Shown: positions 10,170 through 18,260 of the stretch, piece by piece | Layout of the letters: the number at the start of each line of letters is the position of its first letter | How positions within the stretch are numbered: the first letter of the stretch is position 1 | NCBI GenBank assembly: GCA_913057945.1 | Contig: CAJXOF010000009.1 | Location: forward strand, 124,001-188,000 | Direction: 5' to 3' | Source of the DNA: an uncultured Hyphomonadaceae bacterium | GTDB lineage: Bacteria > Pseudomonadota > Alphaproteobacteria > Caulobacterales > Hyphomonadaceae | DNA length: 64,000 nt | Program-made: the position numbers and the translations under genes | Notes under the pieces: model-generated | Seen by the model: only the letters and a program-made list of their open reading frames with translations | Databases searched by the model: none | What the model was told of the DNA's origin: nothing

Positions 10170-10946
10170 TCGACAAAAAGGGGACTTGAGCGGCACGGTC
10201 GAGCAGATCTCTCACGGTGAGTGTCGACGCGCCTCGGTCAGCGGCCCAACCAAGACCCCTCGGAGATACCGCCCGAATATCATTTGTCAGGGACGATTAC
10301 GGTACACACTGATGAGTCCCGCAAAACCCCTTGTCGAGTTTCCTATAGCAGTAAAGTCTATGCAGTAATGCACCAAGGAGCTCGGATAAATTATCCTTGA
10401 GCAGATTGCATTACCTGCCCGAGATTGAGTCATGCTGGCTCTATCACATTGGGCCAGAATTCAGATTTTGGATAAGCATTTCGCAACAGGCTGGAGGATG
10501 ACTTCCGGACCGGAGAACTCATACAAGTCCTGCTCGGCTGGTGGCCGGGCCTGGATGGGCCAAGGCTCTATTATCTGTGCCGCTTCATGCGAGGCCCATA
10601 CGGGCTTTCATCGACACCTGTAGGGATAAAGCAGGTCACCGCTGAAGTGTGCAAGGAGGTGATCAGACTGTTTCATCTCTGACAAGCTGGACGCCCAATT
10701 GGACACGCGAGGTAACATGGAAGATGTCTCAAGTCCTGTCTCCTTCCAGAGTGCACGAAGAATATATTGGGGCGCCAGATGCACCCATATCCGACTTGCG
10801 CTGATGCGCGGTATCGGAGTTTCTGGCAGTTGGCAGGGCTGTCGCAATACTTGCTTAACCTTGATCTTCAAGATGCGAGGCTTGCAGTGACGCTCCGGCG
10901 GGCTGCATGTCTTCCTGAACCTGTCTCCTGCAAGGATTGACTGTCT
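10170..10946. other. Spacer between the phosphodiesterase and tex
   Basis: This 777-bp stretch has no intact gene. A short open stretch at 10476-10682 resembles a decayed LysR C-terminus and is listed separately. The rest shows no recognisable coding, RNA or repeat signal. The tex promoter presumably lies in its last part. Confidence 0.4.
10476..10682 (+). pseudogene. Possible remnant of a LysR-type regulator C-terminus
   Basis: This frame is open for 68 codons after an in-frame stop at 10473 and has no good start. Its translation contains LEDDFRTGELIQVLLGWW and then LYYLCR. That layout matches the end of the LysR effector domain: a DDL-GRLV-VL-DW segment followed by a hydrophobic strand and YPSRR. 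The frame ends in a stop at 10680-10682. I read it as the 3' end of a decayed transcription factor gene. The match is by eye and short, so it may be chance. Confidence 0.35.
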
Positions 10947-13256
10947 ATGCCTGCCGTGAAGCTGCCTGACTTGCCTGTTTCCTTCCCCCTGGCGCAGATC
11001 ATTGCGCGCGATCTCGGTGTACGCGAGGCGCAGGTCGAGGCCACCATTGCCCTGATTGAGGAGGGCGCGACCATTCCCTTCATCGCCCGATACCGTAAGG
11101 AACGTACGGGGGGCCTGGATGATACGCAATTGCGAAAGCTGGCCGAACGGTTTGCCTATTTGACCGAGCTGCAGGCACGGCGCGAGACCATTCTGGCGTC
11201 TGTTTCTGAACAGGGTAAGCTGACGCCGCCCCTGGAACGCGCCCTGTGGGCGGCCGAGACCAAGGTCGAGCTGGAAGATTTGTATCGCCCCTACAAGCCG
11301 AGGCGTCGGACCCGGGCGATGATCGCCCGCGAACAGGGCCTGGAGCCCCTGGCGGACCAGCTGCTGGCCTGCGCAGGCAATCCGGAGACCCTAGCGGCTG
11401 CCTTTATGCAGTCCGCGACAGAGGTCACAACCGCGGCAGCGGCCCTGGAAGGCGCACGCGACATCCTCATTGAACGAATGGCCGAAACGCCGAGCCTGGC
11501 GCGCCATGCCCGCGAGACAGTCTGGGCCGCAGGCGAGCTGAGCTCGCGCCTCGTCAAGGGCAAACAGGCCGAGAAATTCCGGGATTATGCCGAGTTTTCC
11601 GAACCCCTCGAGAAAATGCCGTCGCACCGCGCGTTCGCCATGCTGCGCGGGGAAAAGGAGGGCGTGCTGAAAGTGGAAGTCGGAATCCAGGCGCGCAAGG
11701 CGGATACGCCGCGCCAGGCCATCTCCCGCATCTGTCAGGAATTCGGCATTCATGCGGCCGGCAGTGCAGGGAATCGCTGGATGCAGGAAACGGCGGAAAA
11801 AGCCTGGTCGTCCAAGCTCGCAAAATCCGGCGCGTCTGACTCCCTGGCACGGCTGAAGGCCCGCGCCGAGGCCGAGGCAATCCAGGTCTTTTCCAGCAAT
11901 CTGAAGGATTTGCTCCTGGCGGCGCCCGCCGGGAAGAAGACCGTCATGGGCATCGACCCGGGCATCCGCTCCGGCTGCAAGATTGCCGTCGTCGATGCGA
12001 CCGGGAAGCTGCTCGACACCGCCACCATCTACCCGCATGCACCCCGCAATGACCGCGCGGGCGCCTTGGCCATGATGGCACAGCTCGCCGCGAAGCATGG
12101 GGTCGATCTTGTCGGGGTTGGAAACGGAACGGCGGGCCGGGAAACTGATGCGCTAGTGGCCGAACTCGGCAAGACGGCCCCTGACCTCAAGCTCGCAAGC
12201 CTCATGGTGTCCGAGGCCGGGGCTTCAGTCTATTCGGCTTCGCAACTGGCCGCTGACGAATTTCCAGGCCTCGATGTCAGCCTGCGCGGCGCGGTCTCGA
12301 TTGCCCGGCGCCTGCAGGACCCGCTCGCGGAACTCGTCAAGATCGATCCCAAGGCCATCGGGGTTGGCCAATACCAGCATGATGTCGACCAGACCGCGCT
12401 GGCCCGCTCCCTGGACGCGGTCGTCGAGGACTGCGTGAATGCGGTGGGCGTGGACGTCAACACGGCCTCTGCCCCCCTGCTCACCCACGTCTCCGGCCTC
12501 AACGCGACCCTGGCCAGCAACATCGTCGCCTTCCGCGACCAGAATGGGCCCTTCCAGACCCGCAAGCATCTCATGAAAGTGGCCCGCATGGGCGCCAAGA
12601 GCTTTGAGCAATCGGCCGGCTTCCTGCGTATTGTAGACGGTAGGAACCCGCTCGACGGCTCCGCCGTCCACCCGGAATCCTACCCCCTTGTCGAAAATAT
12701 TGCGAAGGCGACCGGGCAAACGGTCAAATCCCTGATTGGCAACAAGGTCGTCCTGTCGCGGCTCAAGCCTGAAGATTTTGCCGATGAGGTCTTCGGGGTC
12801 CCGACCGTGCGTGACGTCATCGCCGAACTCGAAAAGCCCGGCCGCGATCCAAGGCCGGATTTCCAGACAGCAAGCTTCAAGGATGGCGTCAATAAGATCA
12901 CCGACCTCGAGCCTCGCATGAGGCTGGAAGGCGTGGTGACGAATGTCACCGCCTTCGGCGCCTTTGTGGATATCGGGGTCCATCAGGATGGCTTGGTCCA
13001 CATTTCCCAGCTGTCGGATAGTTTCGTCGACTCCCCGCGCGATGTGGTCAAGGCTGGCGACGTGGTACAGGTGCGGGTCCTGGAGGTGGATCTCGAGCAG
13101 AAGCGGATCAGTCTCAGCATGAAATCCCCTGCCGAATCGGACGTAAGCCCAGCTTCCATGAAGCCCCCATCGGCACAGGCCCGGAAAGCCACGAAACCGG
13201 CCGCCATGCCGCAGACGAGCAGCCCCTTCGACGTGCTGAAAACCCTCAAACCCTGA
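10947..13256 (+). CDS. tex: Tex-family S1 RNA-binding protein
   Basis: The 769-residue protein matches the Tex family over its full usual length. The N-terminal helical part contains the hallmark EGATIPFIARYRKE and later LEDLYRPYKPRRRT. A YqgF/RNase H-like domain follows around residues 325-455 (VMGIDPGIRSGCK). Then come helix-hairpin-helix segments (VGVDVNTAS, ISLHVSG-like) and a C-terminal S1 domain around residues 650-720 (GVVTNVTAFGAFVDIGVHQDG). A short Ala/Pro/Lys-rich tail ends the protein. Tex proteins bind nucleic acid and are linked to transcription and tolerance of toxic products. The gene appears monocistronic. Long open frames on the opposite strand are GC-rich shadows. Confidence 0.96.
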   Translation: MPAVKLPDLPVSFPLAQIIARDLGVREAQVEATIALIEEGATIPFIARYRKERTGGLDDTQLRKLAERFAYLTELQARRETILASVSEQGKLTPPLERALWAAETKVELEDLYRPYKPRRRTRAMIAREQGLEPLADQLLACAGNPETLAAAFMQSATEVTTAAAALEGARDILIERMAETPSLARHARETVWAAGELSSRLVKGKQAEKFRDYAEFSEPLEKMPSHRAFAMLRGEKEGVLKVEVGIQARKADTPRQAISRICQEFGIHAAGSAGNRWMQETAEKAWSSKLAKSGASDSLARLKARAEAEAIQVFSSNLKDLLLAAPAGKKTVMGIDPGIRSGCKIAVVDATGKLLDTATIYPHAPRNDRAGALAMMAQLAAKHGVDLVGVGNGTAGRETDALVAELGKTAPDLKLASLMVSEAGASVYSASQLAADEFPGLDVSLRGAVSIARRLQDPLAELVKIDPKAIGVGQYQHDVDQTALARSLDAVVEDCVNAVGVDVNTASAPLLTHVSGLNATLASNIVAFRDQNGPFQTRKHLMKVARMGAKSFEQSAGFLRIVDGRNPLDGSAVHPESYPLVENIAKATGQTVKSLIGNKVVLSRLKPEDFADEVFGVPTVRDVIAELEKPGRDPRPDFQTASFKDGVNKITDLEPRMRLEGVVTNVTAFGAFVDIGVHQDGLVHISQLSDSFVDSPRDVVKAGDVVQVRVLEVDLEQKRISLSMKSPAESDVSPASMKPPSAQARKATKPAAMPQTSSPFDVLKTLKP

Positions 13257-13317
13257 CCATGGGTCAGCGTGACCAAGGCGCGCCCCTATGGACCGGGCTG
13301 GTTTGAGGGCCGGCACG

Positions 13318-13640
13318 GTTTCCAGGAAGACATGCTGATGATCAGAGTGCGGCACGGACCTTCAAGGTAGTATTCGCCCTGCCAAGGTCGCCAGACGCCG
13401 GCAAAAAAGGTGAGCGGACTGCCGTTACGGTGAACCAGGTGGAGTCCCGCAGCGGTTCGGCGAAGGCTGTGAGAGGCACAAGACAACGATATTGCGGTGC
13501 TATCAGCCAGTCCCGGTTCACGTCCGGCCACCAGCGGCTGCCCAGATTGCGGATATTGGTGATGGGATGGCGCTGGTTCGGGATCGGCGCTCCCCCCAGC
13601 GCAGCAGGGCCAGTTCATCTCGTGGTTTCAGCCGGCCGTG
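13318..13640 (-). pseudogene. Decayed SRAP (YedK/HMCES-type) gene
   Basis: The minus strand holds consecutive pieces of an SRAP-family protein in different frames. LKPRDELALLRWG (near 13634-13596) is followed in a second frame by HPITNIRNLGSRWW, DWLIAPQYRCLVPLTAF and WFTV (near 13575-13430). FFAGVWRPWQGE (near 13410-13375) lies in a third frame. In intact relatives these read in one frame as LARWG, TNIRN, RCLVPFT-F-E and FFAGIWTPW. The catalytic N-terminal Cys segment and the C-terminal half are missing. Intact SRAP proteins crosslink to abasic sites in single-stranded DNA; this copy should be inactive. Confidence 0.7.
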
Positions 13641-13766
13641 AACAGTTGCTCGTCAAGGGCAATGGCCATGTCGTCCATGTGAGATGACAGGGACTGGCAT
13701 GGCGTAACTGTTATGACGATCCTTGAATTGTCCCCCGATGGGAGTGTATATTCAGAGGTCATGAAC

Positions 13767-14147
13767 ATGCTCGTTACAATCCTTGTCGCCGTCTTTTTCG
13801 GTCTGTCGCAGAGTCTCTGCGCCAGTCCTGTTGACGCGGCCGGAACTGACGGGGCCGAGCAAAGCATGACGGCGCATATGGCTGACGGTCATGGGAACCA
13901 TGCGACGCTGCCCTGCGAACAGGAGGGCGACCATTGCGACATGCAATCCGTCGCGGCGGCCAAGGGCGAAAAGACTGGTAAGTTGGCCGGCCTCCTCGAT
14001 AGCGCGGTCAAGGCGCCAATCCTGCTTCCCAGCCCGGCCTGGTCCGCGGTCCATGTTCGCGCACCGCTTCGCAGGATCGTCCCGGATCGGCGAAGTTGGC
14101 CGCAATCCCCCTCCCCCCTGCATTTGAAAGTCCGTTTCCTGAATTGA
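13767..14147 (+). CDS. Small secreted Cys/His-containing protein upstream of copAB
   Basis: I chose ATG 13767 because AGAGG lies 8 nt upstream; an ATG at 13761 and a far upstream start have poorer spacing. The 126-residue product begins with a signal peptide (MLVTILVAVFFGLSQSLCAS). It then has a His/Cys-rich stretch containing HATLPCEQEGDHCDMQ. I do not recognise a named family. Small Cys/His proteins of this kind often sit in front of copper resistance genes in proteobacteria. Only 59 bp separate it from copA, so the three genes are probably cotranscribed. A periplasmic copper-binding or sensing role is inferred from context only. Confidence 0.65.
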   Translation: MLVTILVAVFFGLSQSLCASPVDAAGTDGAEQSMTAHMADGHGNHATLPCEQEGDHCDMQSVAAAKGEKTGKLAGLLDSAVKAPILLPSPAWSAVHVRAPLRRIVPDRRSWPQSPSPLHLKVRFLN

Positions 14148-14206
14148 AACCGCACCCGCCGGGCACGATGCCCGTTTGGTTCAATTTCAATTCAATGGAG
14201 ACATCT

Positions 14207-16066
14207 GTGATCAATAGAAGACATTTGCTGCACTCCGCGCTCGGCGCGGGAGCAGTCCTTGGCTCGGCGAAGCTCCTGCCCGCCTGGGCAAGATCCGCAA
14301 GCGCTGGCAATCTCGGCATACCCTCGCTCTCTGGCACGCGGTTTAACCTCGACATCGGACAGTTTCCGGTGCGCATTGACGGTCAGGCCGGTATGGCGAC
14401 AGGAATCAATGGAACCCTGCCAGGCCCGCTCCTGCGCCTCCGGGAAGGCGACGATGTCACGCTCAACGTAACCAATCGCCTCCAGGAGGATACGTCGATA
14501 CATTGGCATGGACTGCTTGTCCCATTCCACATGGATGGCGTTCCCGGCCTCAGCTTTCCAGGCATCAGACCGGGCGAAACCTTCAAGTATCAGTTCAAGG
14601 TGCCGCAGAACGGGACATACTGGTACCATTCCCATTCGGGCCTTCAGGAACAACTCGGGCATTATGGGCCAATCGTGATTGATCCGGCCGAGACAGATCC
14701 AGTCCTCTATGACCGGGAATATGTCCTGGTGCTCAGCGACTGGAGCTTCACCCATCCGCACCGGATCTTCGCCCAATTGAAGAAAAATCCGGAAAGTCTG
14801 AATTACAACCGCCCGACCCTCTCCAATCCCTTCGGCTTGGGGGGCATGTGGGGCCAGATGAGGATGAGCCCGAGGGATATCGCCGACGTAACAGGAGAAA
14901 CATATACCTATCTCATCAACGGGCATGCGACGGCCGACAACTTCAACATGGTCTTCCAGCCGGGGGAACGGGTCCGCCTGCGCATCATCAATGCCGCGGC
15001 CATGACACTCTTCAATGTCCGTCTCCCAGGCCTTCCGATGACCCTTGTCCAAGCCGACGGCCTGAATATCCAGCCGGTCGAGACCGATGAATTTCAGATG
15101 GGGGTTGCCGAAACCTATGACGTGATCGTCACGCCAACCGAAGCCCGCGCCTACGCATTCGTCGCCGAATCAATTGATCGGACGGGTCAGGCGGTTGCCA
15201 CACTCGGCCCGCATGCCGGGATGAAAGCCTCGGCCCCCGCCCTCCGGCCCGTTCCGATGCTGACCATGCGAGACATGGGGATGGCCCATGGCAATATGGG
15301 GGACATGTCGGGCATGAGCCATGATGCCGGATCTGGATCCGCAATGGCCATGCCGGATCATGACATGAGGGGTCACGACATGAAGGGTCACGACATGGGC
15401 CCTATGCCAATGAAACCGGACCCCGACGGTCCCGCCAGTCAGCCCGTCAGGGCTGAAGCAGATATCAAACGCGGACCCGGCGTGGTGAATGTCGCCGCGA
15501 TGGCGATGAGCCGGCTCGATGAGCCGGGCATCGGCCTCGATGACGTACCGCACCGAACACTGACCTATAGTCAGTTACGCGCCCTCGACATGAACAAGGA
15601 TCACCGCCCACACGGTCGTGAGATCGTCATCCATCTAACCTCGAACATGGAACGTTACATGTGGTCGTTTGATGGGGTGAAGTTCTCGGAAGTTACGGAG
15701 TCCATCAAGTTTTATGAGGGCGAACGTTTGAGACTTACACTGATCAATGACACGATGATGCCGCATCCAATCCATCTGCACGGGATGTTCTTCGATCTCG
15801 TCAATGGTGGCGGGCATCACATGCCGCGCAAACACACCGTCACGGTGAAGCCGGCAGATAAGGTCAGTGTAGATATTACCGCCGAACATGTCGGCGACTG
15901 GGCGTTTCACTGCCACCTGCTCTATCATATGCATGCCGGCATGATGCAGGTAGTGAGCGTGCTTCCCACTACGCATCCTGAGCATCCCGGGGCGCCCAAG
16001 CCCGAGCCGGGCATGGATATGCACATGGACCACCAGGCAATGAATCATGGGGAGCACACACAATGA
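14207..16066 (+). CDS. copA: CopA-type multicopper oxidase, copper resistance
   Basis: The GTG at 14207 has GGAG six bases upstream and starts directly at a twin-arginine signal (INRRHLLHSALGAGAVL). An ATG at 14195 in frame is the alternative. The 619-residue protein has three cupredoxin domains and all copper signatures: HWHG near residue 98, WYHSHSG near 140, HPIHLHGMFF near 520 and HCHLLYHMHAGMM near 568. A Met/His-rich insert at about residues 353-402 contains repeats such as GHDMKGHDMGPMPM, typical of CopA/PcoA. It is a periplasmic enzyme thought to oxidise Cu(I) and bind extra copper. Its stop overlaps the copB start by ATGA. Confidence 0.95.
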   Translation: MINRRHLLHSALGAGAVLGSAKLLPAWARSASAGNLGIPSLSGTRFNLDIGQFPVRIDGQAGMATGINGTLPGPLLRLREGDDVTLNVTNRLQEDTSIHWHGLLVPFHMDGVPGLSFPGIRPGETFKYQFKVPQNGTYWYHSHSGLQEQLGHYGPIVIDPAETDPVLYDREYVLVLSDWSFTHPHRIFAQLKKNPESLNYNRPTLSNPFGLGGMWGQMRMSPRDIADVTGETYTYLINGHATADNFNMVFQPGERVRLRIINAAAMTLFNVRLPGLPMTLVQADGLNIQPVETDEFQMGVAETYDVIVTPTEARAYAFVAESIDRTGQAVATLGPHAGMKASAPALRPVPMLTMRDMGMAHGNMGDMSGMSHDAGSGSAMAMPDHDMRGHDMKGHDMGPMPMKPDPDGPASQPVRAEADIKRGPGVVNVAAMAMSRLDEPGIGLDDVPHRTLTYSQLRALDMNKDHRPHGREIVIHLTSNMERYMWSFDGVKFSEVTESIKFYEGERLRLTLINDTMMPHPIHLHGMFFDLVNGGGHHMPRKHTVTVKPADKVSVDITAEHVGDWAFHCHLLYHMHAGMMQVVSVLPTTHPEHPGAPKPEPGMDMHMDHQAMNHGEHTQ

Positions 16067-16872
16067 ACCTTGCGAAACGGACACTGCCCGCCCTCATTAT
16101 CGCAGGCGCCGGTATAAGCGCTTCCCTGAATGCGATCGCCCAAGAAGACACTCATACGCCCCCATGGAATCAGGCGGACGAATTTCATGGCGCGACCGTC
16201 ATGGCTGAAGCCCGCAAACAGGTTCTTTCTGAAGGAGGAGACCAGAAGCATTTCTACGTATTATTCAACCAGCTTGAAGCCCAGATTGCCGACGGCGAAG
16301 ATCGCTTTGCCTGGAATGGGCAGGCCTGGTATGGCGGCGACCTCAACAAGCTCTGGTTCAAGAGCGAGGGGCATGCCCCGCTCAAGGCCGGCGGTGTGGA
16401 GGAGGCGGAAATCCAGGCGCTCTATTCCCGGGCGGTGACCCCCTTCTGGGATGTTCAGGCAGGCCTACGATACGATATCGAACCGGACGGCCTCGCCCAT
16501 GGCGTGGTCGCCCTGAACGGGCTCGCGCCTTACTGGTTCGAGGTCGATGCTTCCGCCTTTCTGAGTGAGAGAGGCGACCTCACCGCCCGGATCGAGGCGG
16601 AATATGAATTGCTGCTGACCCAGCGGATGATCCTTCAGCCACGCATCGAGGCGGAGCTTTCCGCGCAGACCCTTCCGGACCGCGAGACGGGATCCGGCCT
16701 GACCTCGATCAAGGCGGGACTGCGCCTTCGATATGAAGCCATACGGGAATTTGGGCCCTATCTCGGAGTCGAGTGGCACAGTGCCTTCGGGGAAACTCGT
16801 GACATGATCGAGGCGACCGGCGAAGACGGAGAGGAACTCGTCTTCCTCGTCGGTCTCAGAGCCTGGTATTAA
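16063..16872 (+). CDS. copB: CopB outer-membrane copper resistance protein
   Basis: The 269-residue product has a signal peptide ending near LNAIAQ and matches the CopB family: KHFYVLFNQLEAQIADG, WNGQAWYGGDLNKLWFKSEG, LYSRAVTPFWDVQAGLRYD and a C-terminal strand ending VGLRAWY. The Met/His-rich N-terminal region of PcoB/CopB is almost absent here; only HTPPW and a short linker precede the core. It is predicted to form an outer-membrane barrel acting with CopA. The start overlaps the copA stop by four bases, which implies translational coupling. Confidence 0.93.
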   Translation: MNLAKRTLPALIIAGAGISASLNAIAQEDTHTPPWNQADEFHGATVMAEARKQVLSEGGDQKHFYVLFNQLEAQIADGEDRFAWNGQAWYGGDLNKLWFKSEGHAPLKAGGVEEAEIQALYSRAVTPFWDVQAGLRYDIEPDGLAHGVVALNGLAPYWFEVDASAFLSERGDLTARIEAEYELLLTQRMILQPRIEAELSAQTLPDRETGSGLTSIKAGLRLRYEAIREFGPYLGVEWHSAFGETRDMIEATGEDGEELVFLVGLRAWY

Positions 16873-16880
16873 GCGGCGGA

Positions 16881-16904
16881 GACGGGCCGGATTTCCGGCC
16901 CGTC
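16881..16904 (+). terminator. Hairpin terminator after copB
   Basis: GACGGGCCGG and CCGGCCCGTC form a perfect 10-bp stem with a 4-nt loop, starting 8 bases after the copB stop. The downstream run is only TCTTC, so the T-tract is weak. The same stem sequence recurs at 60702-60726. Confidence 0.7.
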
Positions 16905-17255
16905 TCTTCATCCCGTCATGATACCTGTTCCGCCTGCATCCGGCCTATCGGCTCCATGGGCCGGTCATGCCGGAGTGCGCGTGGCCTGCGTCGGCAACAT
17001 CTGCCGCGCCGCAGGCACTGCGAGCCAAGGGGAGCCGGGCTTTCCCAGTTTGCAGAAGGCAATCAGGTCGCTTTTCGCATCAAGCGCGGCAGAGCCAGCC
17101 GGATCGGGACAATTTGCAGGTCGCCCTCAGTCGCGCAGGTCCCTTTGAGGGTATGGAACAGACGTAACTCATGGATGCGCATGGCCATCCTGGGATGGCC
17201 ATGCGCGTTCGCGATTGATCCGTGCGGATAGCGCTGAGGATCATGCCTCCTTCAT
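16905..17255. other. Spacer between convergent copB and lipoprotein genes
   Basis: No gene is supported here. The short frames lack starts with ribosome sites and recognisable motifs. The only structured element is the long inverted repeat at 17177-17206. Confidence 0.5.
17177..17206. terminator. 14-bp perfect inverted repeat, likely bidirectional terminator
   Basis: GCGCATGGCCATCC, a TG spacer, then GGATGGCCATGCGC make a perfect 14-bp stem. It lies between convergent genes, 50 bp downstream of the stop of the minus-strand lipoprotein gene. There is no strong T-run on either side. It could act as a transcript-end stabiliser or as a protein site instead. Confidence 0.5.
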
Positions 17256-18233
17256 CTATTCGAACTGGACCGCATAATTCCCATATATGGGATCATAATA
17301 GACGCCGCCGGCCTGGAAATCAGCATTCCAGACGCGCTCGCCGGCCGCATCGGCACGATAGATATATGGCGAGAGAAGCAGTCGTTCCTGATGCCAGCGA
17401 CCCTCCTGCCCGGAGGGGATCTGTGTCCCGGACCCATAGAGCATCAATCCGTCATCGGACCGGATTTCGTGTTGCGGGCTTACCTCCCGATACTCATGGC
17501 TGACATTCATCAGCTTGTGACCCAGCTCATGGGCGATCGTCAACCTGTTGGTCGCGTCGTGCTTTGTCAGCGTGATCACGCCGCGTATCCGTTCAGGAAT
17601 CGTGTCCGCATAGGTGTAGGATGGAAAGGACAACCCGGATGTGTTCACCACTTTCGGAGCCCAGTTCCGTCCCCCGTCGAGATCCTCATAATACGGCATG
17701 TAGACATTCTGCATCGCCACCAGATAGACGGTCCGGTTGTTTTCCGGCGCCGGCTCGATGATGGTCTCGAACGCCGCCACCGCTCCATCCGACATTTCTG
17801 TCGGATGGATGGCACTCTGGACATACATGTTGCCATAGCCTCCGGACGGCAGGTCAGTCTCCCAATTCGATGCCGTGATCGCCAGGTGCTGAGGATCGAC
17901 CTGCCCTGTCTTGATCCATAGAAGGTTGAACTGGACACCGGTGGGCTCAAAGACCTTTTTGGCGTTCAGGAATTCTTCAACCAAACCGCTGAGCGGCAGT
18001 TTTTCAACCGCGTCCGGGTGAAGGTTCGAAGGATAATACAGGCCGATATCGACGGTCGGCTTCCCGATTTCAAGATCGGAATTGATCGCCTCGACATTCA
18101 CGGAGTCGACGAGGCTCCACTGCACACCGGTTTGCCCTGCCTGCTCTGAGGCATGGACTACGGTAGATGTGTTCGCAGCGCATCCGCCTAAGCTCAAAGC
18201 CAGAAATGATGCGGCAAGAAAGGTCCTTTTCAT
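17256..18233 (-). CDS. Predicted lipoprotein zinc metallopeptidase (HELGH)
   Basis: The 325-residue product starts with a lipoprotein signal (MKRTFLAASFLALSLGGC), so it should be anchored to a membrane through the lipobox Cys. A zinc-protease motif HELGHKLMNVSHEY begins at residue 235: H235, E236, H239 and a further His at 246. The spacing to the third His is one residue longer than the metzincin HExxHxxGxxH. A possible Met-turn (DDGLMLYGSG) follows about 20 residues later. I do not recognise a named family. It is the third gene of an operon after the TonB receptor and the HupE-cupin gene, 27 bp behind the latter. It may process a surface partner or substrate; this is inferred. Confidence 0.75.
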   Translation of the reverse strand: MKRTFLAASFLALSLGGCAANTSTVVHASEQAGQTGVQWSLVDSVNVEAINSDLEIGKPTVDIGLYYPSNLHPDAVEKLPLSGLVEEFLNAKKVFEPTGVQFNLLWIKTGQVDPQHLAITASNWETDLPSGGYGNMYVQSAIHPTEMSDGAVAAFETIIEPAPENNRTVYLVAMQNVYMPYYEDLDGGRNWAPKVVNTSGLSFPSYTYADTIPERIRGVITLTKHDATNRLTIAHELGHKLMNVSHEYREVSPQHEIRSDDGLMLYGSGTQIPSGQEGRWHQERLLLSPYIYRADAAGERVWNADFQAGGVYYDPIYGNYAVQFE

Positions 18234-18260
18234 GGATATTCTCCTTCTTGGTGACAGGGA

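Noticed and set aside
11391..13355. Minus-strand frames of 235 and 376 codons opposite tex
   Set aside because: GC-rich antisense frames over a strongly conserved gene; His/Gly/Asp-rich composition typical of shadows.
16960..17030. VACVGNICRA stretch resembling low-molecular-weight phosphatases
   Set aside because: The rest of the domain is missing in all frames, so the short match is probably chance.
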